A stretch of 64,000 nucleotides of DNA, from NCBI GenBank assembly GCA_946902985.2, contig OX336393.1, positions 53,039,765-53,103,764 on the forward strand. The letters run 5' to 3'. Positions 22,640 through 34,146 of the stretch are shown in pieces (within the stretch, counting starts at the first letter, position 1; every line of letters starts with the position of its first letter). Both the position numbers and the translations under genes were made by a program. Source of the DNA: Meconema thalassinum. Lineage: Eukaryota > Arthropoda > Insecta > Orthoptera > Tettigoniidae. The notes under the pieces were generated by a model. That model searched no databases. It had not been told where the DNA came from and was given only the letters and a program-made list of their open reading frames with translations.

Positions 22640-23935
22640 AAGTGGCAATCTTTTTCTAGTTGGGGCATATCAATACCATGTATGGCCACCACGAGCCCTA
22701 AGGCATGCTTGCCGACTAAGAGGCATACCGAACTACGAACCAACCGGGTTTGGGGCAGATTATCCCACTCTTTGAAAGCAGCTTCAATCAGTTGCTGAAT
22801 GTTTGTTTGTTAGAGGATTGGGACAGTGCGAAACTGCACTCTTAATCTTTTCCCATGGATGTTCGATACTGTTCATGTCCGCAGAATATGCAGGCCACTC
22901 CATTCTCAGTATGCCTTGCATCTGAAGGAACTGATGACCACCCTAGCTCGATGAGCATTATCGTCCACTAGTGTAAAGCCCTCACCCATTGTGGCAGCGA
23001 ATCCTGTAACGACAGGTTTGAGGATGTTGTCTCTGTATACCAGACCGGTCATGTTACCGTGGATAGGAATTAGAGGCGTACGTCGACCAAACATGATCCC
23101 ACCACAAAACATGACAATTTCCTTGCTGTTGGAGGCGTTCCTGGATGAAGAGCTTGTGAAATCTCTCACCCACCCGTTGCCACACTCGATTGCTCCTGTT
23201 GTATGGGTTTCTTCTCACGCCCAAGTACACAGGGCTGACGACCATGATGTACAACCTCCTACATGAAACAACAAGCATTAGCATAGCCACCTGGCTATGG
23301 CTTCATGAGACAGTGACGGCAGAGAATCCCAATCTTCGTGCTCCAATAGAGGAACAGTTCGACTATGGTATAATGCGCCGGATGTTACAGCCATTCCAAT
23401 AGACCAAGAGGCACTAAGGAGCGATCTGGCCACCATGTTAGACAACTTCTGTACATCGACTGCAATCTGTTGTTTCATTTCAGGGGCCTGGACATCGTGG
23501 TCATTTAGCCCCGTGTACTTGGACGAGTGTGGAATTTTGATTGATAACCTGTGTTATTGTGATGCCTGTCTGAGTATGTGTATTTGCAATTCCGGTGAGG
23601 ATTGGTAAGGAGGCGGCATTGGCTTTAACTTAGGAACCATCACAGCATTTGCCTGCAGAAGAAGTGGGAAATCTCGGAAGACCACTTCCAAGATGGCTGA
23701 GGTGGGAATCAAACCCTCCTCTTCTCAGTTGTGCCTCACGAGACTGAGTGTGCCCTGTTGCAGCCCTTAGACCAGAATTACATTCCTTGGCAGAGCCGGG
23801 AATCAAACCCAGACCTCTGGGGCAACAGCCAAGAATGGTAGTCATTACGCCACAAGGTGGTCCATGACTGCAATCTAGATCTGCTGTAAATATTCTCAGA
23901 ATTGCTCATTAACATCACACATAGTATGGATATTT
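22640..23935 (-). pseudogene. Tc1-like transposase remnant
   Basis: Tc1 transposases move DNA at TA sites with a DDE/D catalytic core. On the minus strand the window shows VMFCGGIMFGRRTPLIPIHG, then FTLVDDNAHRARVV (the second acidic site) and, in another frame, EWPAYSADMNSIEHPWEKIK, which matches the typical third acidic-residue region of Tc1-like proteins. VWQRVGERF precedes these. Several frame changes occur. The N-terminal side is interrupted at 23,469-23,865 by a SINE with 11-bp TSD. The edges of the transposon itself were not found. Confidence 0.7.
23469..23865 (-). repeat. full SINE (family A) in the Tc1-like relic, 11-bp TSD
   Basis: GACTGCAATCT flanks it at 23,458-23,468 and 23,866-23,876. 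The minus-strand head is CACCTTGTGGCGTAATGACT with GGTTTGATTCC. The tail ends with CCGTG...GGGGCTAAATGACCACGATG...GCCCC. This copy defines the full length of family A at about 400 bp. Confidence 0.85.
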
Positions 23936-24309
23936 ATTGTTATTTATGGGGCGGAACAGCAAGGTCATCTGTCCCTCTTAACACAAAATAATACAAATTT
24001 TAGTTGAGTTAAAATTTATAGGTGGATGCCTAATATTAATTTTAAAAATAATAATAATATGTATGGAATAAAAATTCAGAAAAGAAAAAGTTCTTTGAGC
24101 AAATGCACATACAGGTAAGGTATTTTTCTCACCAAGATACGATGAACTATATTATTAGTAGGGCCATGATTCTTATGCAAGATATGTTTACGTAATAGTA
24201 ATAATGTGTGAGTCCTCCAGAGAGACTCGTGCGGGTATTTTTAAAGTTAACACCCATATACTGTACATTCTAAGAAGACTATTGAAACCGTAGTCTCCGA
24301 ACTACCATT
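23936..24309. other. SINE tail scrap and unclassified DNA
   Basis: GGGGCGGAACAGCAAGGTCA near 23,948 is another copy of a SINE 3' end. The rest is AT-rich and non-coding. Confidence 0.5.
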
Positions 24310-24632
24310 AAAACGAAACAAACAAACCAACCCCGTGGCACTACAGTCCATGAAGGGCCTAGGCCTACTAAGCGATCGCCACCCAGCCATTTGGCCTGCA
24401 GATTATGTGGTGACGCGTGGTGAGCGCCTCGGGTCCCCTCGGCCGTTAATCTTGGTCTCCATGAGCGTGGCGCTGCCTCATTGTCAGACAGCTATTCAAT
24501 TGTCCTTGCGAGGCTGTGTACACCCAGTTCCAGCCCTCACGCCGGTTTCTGAAATCCCTGACGGAGCCTGGAATCGAACCCGAGGTCTCCTGATGCGAGG
24601 CAGGCGCGCTACCCCAACACCACCCGAGCTAT
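24310..24632 (-). repeat. tRNA-headed SINE (family E)
   Basis: Read on the minus strand: GGTGTTGGGGTAGCGCGCCT (A-box region), GGGTTCGATTCC (B box), a GC-rich body, and a TTTGTTTGTTTCGTTTT tail at 24,310. The plus-strand 103-codon frame is a shadow of this SINE. Confidence 0.75.
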
Positions 24633-24785
24633 ATTACTCCATTTAATTGGGCATGCAAAATAATTTGAAGATGGAATGTTTGGTGCATGGAGCATTCTGG
24701 GAGGGGGGAAGGGGAATTAGAAACCATAGAAATTCACTTCTATTAGGACCAAGAGGTGGATTAGAATCCATCCCTTTTCACTTAG

Positions 24786-25095
24786 ATCACCTCGTGGTGT
24801 AGCAACTAGCATTCTGGTCTGAGGGCTGGAACGGGATACACTCAGCTTTGTGAGGCAAAACTGAGAAGAGGTGATTTGATTCCCATCTCGGCCATCTTGT
24901 AAGTGGTTTTCCTTGGTTTTCCACTTCTACTGCAGGTAAATGCCGAGACGGTAAGCTACCCCTAACGTAAGGCCATAGTCGTCTCCTTCCCTATCCTCAC
25001 CTAAAATTATAAATGCACACACTAATACAGCCATCACAATAAGGCAGTTTATGAGACAAATGATACACACATCCAAGTACACATGACTACAGGCC
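24786..25095 (+). repeat. SINE (family A), B-box region deleted
   Basis: The head ACCTCGTGGTGTAGCAACTA joins directly to GGTCTGAGGGCTGGAACGGG. The segment that holds the B box in other copies is absent. The body and the TACACATGACTACAGGCC tail are present. Confidence 0.75.
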
Positions 25096-27585
25096 AAAAT
25101 TTAAATTCTCCTTGGCAAAACCAGGATTCAAAACTGGGCCAACCAGTTAGAAGGCAGCTATGCTTACTTCTAGACCATGGCAGTAGCTGTGGAAACAATG
25201 GGCTTATATGTTTGGCTATTTTTATTTCTTGGATATGAATATTTCTTTTATCCCCTTACTTCACTCCCAAAGTCTTTATCGTCATAATTGACAGTGTCAT
25301 GGAGCCCTTTCATTCTAGAGAAAAGGATCATCCATGCAGCCTCAACGTAGATGGAAAGTAGAAGAGGCTAAGAAAGGAATGGGGAAGTGACTGTGGTCTA
25401 TGGGAAAGCCACCATCTCAGCATTTTGAGATGAGAAACAAGGAAGCTAACTTGAAATGACAGGTGAAGGGACATGAACCAACTTATTTCACAAACCAGGT
25501 CTTCAGTGTGGTGATGTGATTTGCAGTTAATGTTGTACAACATCCTTAGGCCTCAAACCCCAATCCTTCCATTTTCTAACGGGATGGGATAACCCAGAAC
25601 TAATGGATCGTTGCACCTGTCTAAAACCATGGAGGATTATGTTAAGTCCTTTGGCTGTCCAACAATAAAATTGTAAGTTATTTTGATTTAGAAGTTATTG
25701 CTTTATGAGATTACTTCCAAATCCTTTGTTGTAATGCAATAAACAAACATTCCTGATATCGCCATGATCTCAAATCACTGATTTGATTTCTGATAGAGAG
25801 AGTCAGTTTTTGAAATAATGAACTGCTTCAGACCTGTCTATCACATTTGTTGACAACAAGACAAAACTATAGTTATCAGTCACAGAAGCTGCAGGTTATC
25901 TGACATGAATTCTAGTTTCTCCACTAAAAGGTAGCGATAAACAATATGTTGGTTTTTGGTGTAACGATTTGCCTAGGTAGCTCCATTCAAAAATTGCACA
26001 TTAATTTTCTTAGTAGGTAGCTAAAACCTTGCAGGTATAGTATTATTAAATTTCTTTCGTGTTAGACCAACTTAAATGTTACAGTATTTAGGAAGTTAAA
26101 TTTGCTCCTCAATGACAATGCCAGGGCATTAAAAATCACTATTGAGAAAACCTCTTTACGATTAAACACTCGCTACCATATTTTATATACTCTAGGCTTC
26201 TAGGCCAACCAACTTCAGGATGTAGTCACAAAATTGGTGAGCTTCACCTCTGAAAATTGAAAACAGGAAAAAATAATGTTTCTTAAAAAAAAAAAGTCAA
26301 ATGTTTCCATGAAAATATATCAGAATACCCAAACATTTGCAGAAAAATATGCCTGTTTGAGTTGGAATGTTTAGGCTTTCATGGCCAGAAAATAAATTAC
26401 TGCAAATTCTTCTAGGTACGGTACTATGGATATGATGGGGCACAGACATAGAATTCACTGTAATATTTGTACGAGTTGATTCTACATAAACCATGTAAAC
26501 AAGTAAGTAATACTGTAATGCAGAAAAATGTGCGATTGCAAGCAGAAGTTTGTTCTTGACACTTTTCATTCTCTCTGTGGAGTTACTTCAGGAAGAATAT
26601 AGTGGTCGTAACCAGATGTGGCTGGTTGAACAATATAGGGGAAATCTGCCGGGACCTTTCCTTTTAATAGGTCACAGGCTTTTCCAGTACCTTGCCCAGT
26701 TTCATTCATCTCTAATTAACTCTGATGAGTATAATATAATATTTCTTGAATTGTAATCTTCTGTAAATCTTTCTGCCTAATCAACCCTTAAATGAATAAA
26801 TAATGTGCAAATAGTAGGACATGTTCTGGATATTAATTACATCCTTCATCAGCCATTACAATTCGACATGCAAGCTACCCTTTGGGTGTCAATTAACAAA
26901 GCTTGCACCAGGCACCCGAGGCCATACGATATTATTATTATTAGCCATTACAATTTTAGTATGTCATTATAAAGACACACCACTCTGTCCTTCACACATC
27001 CTTAAAAAGAAAGGAGACAACTTTTCCTAAGCATCACTTCACAAACCATACGATTCCTGACCCCCACAAAAATATGAATAATCAAACGGTAGAAATTAAA
27101 ATTGATGCACATTCTGAAATTTATACCGTACCACATACTATGACAAGTGTAGCAAGCACAATGCCTATGCAACATTGACATAGAGGTACTGGTACTGGAT
27201 ACTTGAGATAAACATTTATACCAAATTCTACACCTTTAGCTTGTATCACATGAAACCTTGGCCATGTTTACAGCTAGTATTAAACAGATTATTTCTGCAA
27301 TGATGAGAATCAAGTCCTTGCCCAACAATAGAATAGGATGTGAGTTGCAGCTTGCCATTATCTGAGGAATTTTCGACATCCCTGAACAGGTTTGAACAAT
27401 GTGGCTTAATGTAAACATTGAAATCTGTTGCTATGACTTAAGATAACTGTAAATTTTAAAACCATTGAGCTTTAAAATGGTATATGAAACTTAAATTTAT
27501 GAAAATGTTTGGATAGGCAGTAGGCTATTTTCATGTAGATTTATATAGAATATATTTATGACCAAGACATTACATTTTCGCGAGA
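25096..27585. other. non-coding stretch
   Basis: No gene is supported in about 2.5 kb. At 26,370-26,425 GGCTTTCATGGCC and TTCTTCTAGG recall the terminal-repeat element at 880-1182. Confidence 0.45.
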
Positions 27586-28240
27586 CCACCTCGTGGTGCA
27601 GCAGATAGCTTTCTTGGCTGTCACCCCCGTAGGTCTGGGTTTGACTCCCGGCTTTGCCAAGAAATTTTGATTCTGGCCTTAGGGCTGGAATGGGTTACAG
27701 TCAGCCTCGTGAGGCAAAACTGAGAAGAGGAGGGTTCGATTCCCACCTCGGCCATCCTGGAAGTGGTTTCCCTACTCAAGGCAAATGCAGGGATGGTTGT
27801 TAACTTAAGGGCACAGCCACCTCCTTCCCAATCCTATCCCCTATTTACAAATACACACACTAGTACAGCCACCACAGTAACAAAGATTATCACACAATAA
27901 GCCCACCCAATTTCTCAATTCCCGAGTGATATAAGTGCAAGGCTTGTTGACACCCAGAGTTTGGTGTTACATCTCCTCACTTATGCAAGGCTCCACTCTT
28001 GTATGATTAATATGTACCGGTATTCATTTTCAAATAACATGGACCTATACAGTATTGCTTTAGTGGTACCATGTTCTGCATGTGACATAGTGAAGAAAAA
28101 TCATCCCTACGATCGTTGCTGAAAGTATAGAAGTATCCAGGAATTTGATCAGTGTGTATCGAAGATACAGTCGTTGTTGCTTATTTTAAGGGCTGAGACA
28201 TCGTGGTCATATATCCCCGTGTATTTGGGCGTGTGTGGAA
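27586..28240 (+). repeat. SINE (family A) with its 3' tail in inverted orientation
   Basis: The head and body are on the plus strand at 27,586-27,896 (GGTGCAGCAGATAGCTTTCT, GGTTTGACTCCC). The expected 3' tail appears on the opposite strand at about 28,190-28,240. Inverted repeats at 27,897-27,932 and 28,250-28,282 (core ATAAGCCCACCCAATTT) mark both edges of the inverted piece. Confidence 0.65.
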
Positions 28241-28282
28241 TGAGAGGGAGGTATCACTTGAGAAGAAATTGGGTGGGCTTAT

Positions 28283-29437
28283 CATTTACATGGGTGGGCA
28301 AACTTTTAGTGGTCTCACAGAATTAAATAAAATTAAGGGCATTGTGATATGTCTATGAGTTAGGAACATCAAGGTTAACAGCCCTGGTTTTTAAGTCACA
28401 CAGCCTTAATGCCATGCAGAGCGTAGTGAGGGGTTGCTAACCTCAATAGTTTGTCTCTGAAAGCAACACTATTTACAATTTTGATGGACTGGAGTACCTT
28501 GTCATTTCATGGGATTGTAGCTTTGGGTACACGACAATCCAAACTTCTCCAGAACTCTTCAGGAATAGCACAAAGTCCCATAGGTGAGGGAGCAAATGTT
28601 AAATCCGATTTGCATTGTAGCTTGTAATTAAAGCTCTTAATTCACTGTAAAGGGCTGCAGCTTAACAAATTACAGTTAATAAAACACATCAACTAACTTC
28701 AGTCAGGAAACCATTTACCTCCTAGGCTAAGTGGGGTTAGAAAACGGACACATTAAAGGAGACAATAGCTTCTCTAGGGTGGAGATTTAATGTTTGTTGG
28801 GCAATATTACCTAATCTCAGCCTAGCACTGCCCTCCTTGTGGTTTAAAACACTTCCTTTGAGAAATAAAGGCTACATACCCTATATATTGGCGTGTAGAT
28901 TTGCCACGTTTGCCAGTAAATCCTCCTGATTACAGGCCTTTATCCAGTCATTATATCTGGATTAGGAATGAGGAATTTGTGAATTAATGGATAGGTGTTT
29001 GAGGGACTGACATCTCATGGATATTAAAACCAGAATTATTCGATGAAACGTGTGATATTTGTATTTACCGCTCCAATGCACGAGAAACCGGAATGCTGTT
29101 ATGTCCAGTGTGACAAGAACTGCGCAATAAATTACCGCACAGATGTTGGTTTCCCACATTTCTGCCATTGGTTAAAATGCAAAATTATATTTCTGAGTTG
29201 ATTTTAATAATTACAAACAATGTTTTCTTCAGACAAAATCGACAGGCCGCACTCAATGAATACGGGTAGACTGCTCTCTCGCGGATACATGGTGAACCGT
29301 CGCCGCCATGCGTGCGTGCGTGCGGTGTTTCCGGAACCGGCCGATTCAAAACCATGACGAAAAATTTACATGGTAAAGGCCTGATGTGTCCTTACTGTAT
29401 GGTTACTATACTGTGCCATAACAGTGTCCCGCGCCTG
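28283..29437. other. non-coding end of the 13-kb block
   Basis: No gene is supported. The block ends just before the second CTGCTGAGC. Confidence 0.45.
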
Positions 29438-29527
29438 CTGCTGAGCGCGTGAATGCACAGATGGCGCGCTACTCCCCCCAATACCCGCACTGTGACCAAT
29501 CGGAGGTTAGTTTCTGAATTGCCCTCG
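29438..29527 (-). mobile_element. mariner element, 5' end separated by 13 kb
   Basis: CCAATCGGAGGTTAGTTTCT...GCCCTCG is the inverse of the mariner end at 15,649 and is followed by TA. It joins at CTGCTGAGC to the part at 16,420-16,428 and so completes the 5' leader. Confidence 0.8.
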
Positions 29528-29835
29528 TATATTAGGAGATATACCTAGAGAATTAAATAATTTAGTCTTGGAGTAAAATTAGAGAAGATATAATTTACTT
29601 TAGCTTAGAAAACTCGGTCACAATTTATACATTTCTCGCAGCTGACTGGGAGAAACATAAAACGATCGCCATGCGCTTACCCAGTACTACACGAGCGTTA
29701 TCTGGCGCGAACTTTCTCCCGCTACGTCCCTATTATTTATAGACGTACATTTTACTTACATATTGTAGGGTTAAAATGAGAAACAACTACAGTAGGTATT
29801 TATTAAGAGCGAGGCCCTTCTGTAATATTTCAGTG

Positions 29836-30149
29836 GTAGGGGGCTCGCACCCCCTCCCCCCTCAGGGGCTCACATCTAGTGGGATGTGGGTTAGCGACCA
29901 CAGGATCTCAGCTGAATCCGGCATTGCTTCCACTTATTTATGCCGGGCTCCTCTCCGTCTTCTTTCCTGTCGACCTCCCTTATTCAACTCTTGTTCTTTT
30001 CCGACCCCGACAGTTTTAGGGTATCCGAGGCCTAGGAAGCCTTAGTTGGCCCTTGTCTCGCCTTTCCTGATACCCTCATTTTTCGAGGGGTCAGCCTTCT
30101 TTATCTTATCATTATATTTCCTTTCCTCTTTAAGATTCCCGCACTATTA
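29836..30149 (+). repeat. unclassified repeat, possibly a LINE 3' untranslated end
   Basis: CT-rich sequence with GGGGGCTCGCACC, CCGACCCCGACAGTTTTAGG and CGAGGCCTAGGAAGCC. It resembles a dispersed insect LINE-type 3' region from memory only. There is no second copy in this window to support it. Confidence 0.3.
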
Positions 30150-31552
30150 TTAGCCTACTTTTCACATTTTGCAAAAATGAGGAAAAAGTAGACTTATGAG
30201 ATCGGGCAAATGTGTGTCTGTCTGTCTGTCTGTCTGGCTGTGTGTGTGTCCCCCCCCCCCCAACTCCTAAATGGCTGCAGCAATCGAAACAAAATTTGGT
30301 AGGAGTAAAGATCTATACCTGAATATCTCACGCCCATATTTGAAAATGATGTCAGTGCTACCAACTGCTGAAAAATCGCAATTGAAATTTGAGCTCCATG
30401 TTATATATCTTGGAAGGTATGAATAGGAGCTATTTCAAAATTGGCACACGTATAGATAATAAAATTGCAGTTCAATTTCCAGGAGGCCGTACATCGCAGT
30501 GGTGCCAAAATGAATATACGCCTTCTGATAAGTCCAAATTATAAATGCATATAACTTCTACACTATCAATTGGATTTCAACCAAATTTCGTATGTGCTAT
30601 GTGTACATAAACAGACCTGACTGAACATATTATTAAGATCCACCAGGGCTGCCAACTGTTAATAAATGCTCTCAATTTATTTTATCCAAATACCAATATA
30701 TCAGAAAGTATGCAAGCCGACAGCTTTAAACTATGCACACGTATAGTACCTGACATTCTATATTAAATCGGAGAAACTTATATACGTCAGTGCTACCAAC
30801 ATGATTCTAAGCCTGCTGAGAGGTCCAACTTTAAATACATGTAACTTCTATACTATCATTTGGATTTCAACCAAATTTCGTGTGTGCTATGTGTACCATA
30901 ACAGATATGTATATGCCGATTCTTAAGAGTAACCAGGGCTGTCAACTGTTAGTAAATACTGTCTGTATTTTTGTTACCCTAATATCAATATATCAGAAAA
31001 TATGCAAGCCAATAGCTCTAAACTTTGCACACGTATAGTACCTGGCATTCTAGATTAATTTGGAGTAACTAATATACGTCAGTGCTGCCAACATGATTCT
31101 AAGCCTGCTGATAGATCCAATTTTAAAATGCATGTAACTTCTATACTAACTAATGGATTTTATTCAAAATTGACACAACAATAGATCATATTATTTCAGA
31201 TTATTTCTGACCAATACATGCATGTCATTGTTGCCAACATGATTTTACGCGCGCTGTTAGATCCAATGTTTAACTGCATGTAACGTCCATGCTATCCATT
31301 GGACTTCAACCAAATTTTGTATTCTGTACCTTAAGAGATGGAACTAAGAATATATTCAGTCACCAGGGCTGCCAACTGTAGTTCTCTATTAGGCTACAGT
31401 ATGCCAGGTATACAGTATTTCGAACTAATTAGAAATTTCGATATTACCAACTTAATTTCGTCATTATTCTAGATAGATCCATATAGATTAATCATTGGCA
31501 TAGATCTTAAATTTTAAGAAAATTAGGCTCTTTAGTTCGTTACGGAACTTCT
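30150..31552 (+). repeat. outer left unit: head, GT/CTGT tract, about 290-bp modules, terminal hairpin
   Basis: The head TTTGCAAAAATGAGGAAAAA leads to GTAGACTTATGAGATC, a (TCTG)n/(TG)n/C tract at 30,216-30,262 and AAATGGCTGCAGCAATCGAA. Then come modules repeating about every 290 bp (similar words at 30,548, 30,838 and 31,130). The unit ends in the hairpin word TTTAGTTCGTTACGGAACT. Confidence 0.75.
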
Positions 31553-31599
31553 TTTTTTTTTTTCTTGCCGCTCGTGTATCTAAATTCCCTTTAGCGATT

Positions 31600-32040
31600 T
31601 GTTTGCATCTACACTCCATTTTGTAGGTATTTTCAATCTACATTGCATTTTGTAAGTTTTTTCGATCTAAGTTGCATTTTGTAAGGATTGACAATCTAAA
31701 TTGCTTTTTAGTAAGTCTTTCAATAATGTCGGGAGTCCTGAGATCCGATGAAGCTTTGTGAGTATTTTGCATTTCAATTGCAATTTGTAAGTATTTTCAT
31801 CCTAAACCGCTTTTTGCAAGTATTTTCAATCTAAATTGCATTTTGTATGGTGGGCATTTTGCAAGTATTATGATTCTCATTTGCATTTTGTGGGTATCTT
31901 GAAACTAAATTACATTTTGTAAGTATTTTCAATCTAAATTGCATTTTTTAAGTATTATCCATCCAATTGAGTAATTTGAATCTACCGTACATTTTGTAAG
32001 CATTTTCAATTTCAATTGCAAAGCATTTTGAATTTCAAGA
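31600..32040 (+). repeat. minisatellite of TTGCATTTTGTAAGTATTTT-type units
   Basis: Degenerate tandem copies, roughly 27-37 bp apart, of a unit containing TTGCATTTTGTAAGTATTTT and TCAATCTAAA. It lies between the outer and inner left units of the palindrome. Confidence 0.75.
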
Positions 32041-32415
32041 AACAGCTTTTTGAGGGGAGTAACAGCCCTCGAAGGCTCACAAGAAGCTGCCCGTGTGAAG
32101 ATATGGAAGACAGAAATCAAAGACCCAATTATTCCTCTATCAGAAAAAATGGCACCTGGTCACAACTCGCCATATGAAAATGAAAATGAAAATCATTGAA
32201 CAGGCTGAGGACGGGGGTTTCAGGCTGCAAGAAAAATCTAAAGAAATGGAACATGCTCGACAACAATGATGAGTTCTGTGACTGCAGCATGTTACAAGAT
32301 CCAGAACACCTACTGATCTGTCCCTTGATGGAGGACTTATGTTCAAAAGACGATATTATGGCTGCAAATACTAATGCTATAACTGTTGCTACTTACTGGC
32401 AAAATGTAATTTGAT
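32011..32415 (+). pseudogene. LINE C-terminal fragment
   Basis: Two frames give KIWKTEIKDPIIPLSEKMAP and, from 32,196, LRTGVSGCKKNLKKWNM...CDCSMLQDPEHLLICPL, ending in NTNAITVATYWQNVI. The LRTG...W...CDC...HLL..CP order is the zinc-knuckle tail of insect non-LTR retrotransposons. A GAAAAT repeat at about 32,175 breaks the frame. Only the C-terminus survives, and no reverse transcriptase core is present. Confidence 0.7.
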
Positions 32416-33396
32416 TCGGACACGGAAAATAAATACAGTCTAAATATTTCGGATGGTCGCCATGTTGGATTTTTATATATGTAGGCCTTAAGAGTTACCG
32501 TATGTACTATTACATGAAGATGATTGTGTTGGTGTATTATTCAAACTTCAATCGCATGATTAGAACACAAGAAATAAAAACGAGATTTTTTAATTTCGCC
32601 CAGCCGCCATCTTGTGGTTATGAAAACCATTGAGATAAATTAGATACTAGCGGATTAAAATTTATATAAGCATTCACCCTACTACGTTTCACTCCGCTCA
32701 GATGGTTAAATCGCGAGAAACGTCCATTTAAATATTTACATTTTGCGTCGCCGCCATGTTGGATTCGTGCTCACCAGGTTATTGAAAGTCCCATAGGTGA
32801 ACTTATGTCAATAGCCTTTATTAACGAACAAAATTTCAGTGTGATTGCTGTAAGAGATTCGTAGATATTGAGAAGCGTCTAAATATGTTGGATGGTCGCC
32901 ATTTTGGATTGTTATATGTGTAGGCCTTGTACCATTAAAGTAAAATGATTGCGTAGGTTCATTATTCAAACTTTCACTTCGATCGCATGATTACGACACA
33001 AGAAATGAAAACTTCAGTTTAAGATTTCGCATAGCCGCTATCTTGAGGTTATGTAAACAATTGAACTAAATTAGATGCCAGTGCATTACAATATGTATAA
33101 TCATTTACTCTACCATACAGTATTTCACTGCGTTCAGATGTTTAATCGCGAGAAAAGTCTATTTAAATGTCTCAATTTCGCTTGGCCGCTATGTTGGTTT
33201 TGTAGTTACCAGGTTTTTGAAAATCTCATAGGTGAACCTCTAGTAGTTCCCTTTATCACCGTACAATATTCAGGGTGATATCAGTAATAGTTTCGGAGAT
33301 ATTGAATGCTGGTGAAATATTTCGCACAGCCACCATGTTGGATTGGTGAGACGTAATAAACTTTCAAGAGCACGGTCGGGTTCGGCCGAAATGGTG

Positions 33397-33951
33397 CTAT
33401 GACCAGGCGTGGATCTAAAGTTTGGCTTTGGGGGGGAGGGTCAGAGAATCGAAATTGTTAAGAAAAATGGTATCACTAAAAACGCAATCACAAAATAACC
33501 AAACGTACAAAACCAGACCAATTTTTTTGCAAGCTACATGGATAGAAATTTGATGTGTTTAGCGCTCCAAAAAATTTCGTACAAATTGCAACGGCGTGTT
33601 TTGCGACTTTTACATCGAGCTTCGAGAAAAGTAACAAGGTACGTTACAGTTTTTCTCCAAGTCGAGTAATTGGTACCGACAAAGGGAGAAAGTCACAGCT
33701 TAAATTGCCAACCAAGCTTGCAGTTTGGACGTCGGCAAAATTTCTTGGTGAAAAATAAAAGCCCCAAATTCCTATTCGTGCATTGCTGCACATTAATCGT
33801 GACATCACTATAAACATCGATTCGGTAATAACAAGGTTTGCTAAACAAAATAGACAAGTTGATTTTGTTATATAAATCATCTTTTTTATATAACAGGTAT
33901 GAAGTTGTAAATATGAACAGTACAGTTGTAACAGAACATAATAATTGCAAT
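33397..33951 (+). repeat. dispersed repeat starting CAGGCGTGGATCTA, copy 1
   Basis: About 85-90% similar by eye to 63,337-63,882. It starts with CAGGCGTGGATCTA and a G-rich run, resembling a hAT terminus, and ends at AATTGCAATAA, after which the two copies diverge. It interrupts the left inner unit of the palindrome exactly where the mirror match to the right unit stops. A short frame (GTDKGRKSQLKLPTKLAVW) is shared by the copies but belongs to no family that I know. Confidence 0.75.
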
Positions 33952-34097
33952 AAAGATATTTTCAGTATTGATTAAAATGAAAAACAAAACACCTCTTTTT
34001 CAGTTAAAATTCGTTAAGTTTTATTTGCCTGGTTATTGTGTTTTCGTTTTTTGAGTTTGCAAAAAAAAAAAAAATTGTCTCCGTTTGGGGACACATG

Positions 34098-34099
<2 letters not shown>

Positions 34100-34128
<29 letters not shown>

Positions 34129-34146
34129 GCGTACACACACACACAC
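34100..34146. repeat. AC dinucleotide microsatellite
   Basis: (AC)n with CGCGT interruptions next to the palindrome centre. The 70-codon frame across it is an artefact. Confidence 0.9.

Larger units (their letters stand above)
14241..29733 (+). mobile_element. THAP/P-element-like transposon, ends split 15.5 kb apart
   Basis: The left end (ATAGGGATGTA at 14,241) and the inverted right end (ATAGGGACGTA, ending about 29,733) are similar. A subterminal 16-bp word, GTACTGGGTAAGCGCA, occurs at 14,330-14,345 and exactly inverted at 29,672-29,687. A THAP-domain frame follows the left end directly. Most of the interval is a mariner and its 13-kb guest, so the P-like element itself has only about 1.6 kb left. 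No 8-bp TSD was identified, so the outer edges are inferred from the inverted repeats. Confidence 0.6.

Noticed and set aside
30548..31300. CRISPR array suggested by regularly spaced repeats
   Set aside because: Units of about 290 bp diverge along their whole length, and there are no short identical repeats with unique spacers. The window is eukaryotic.
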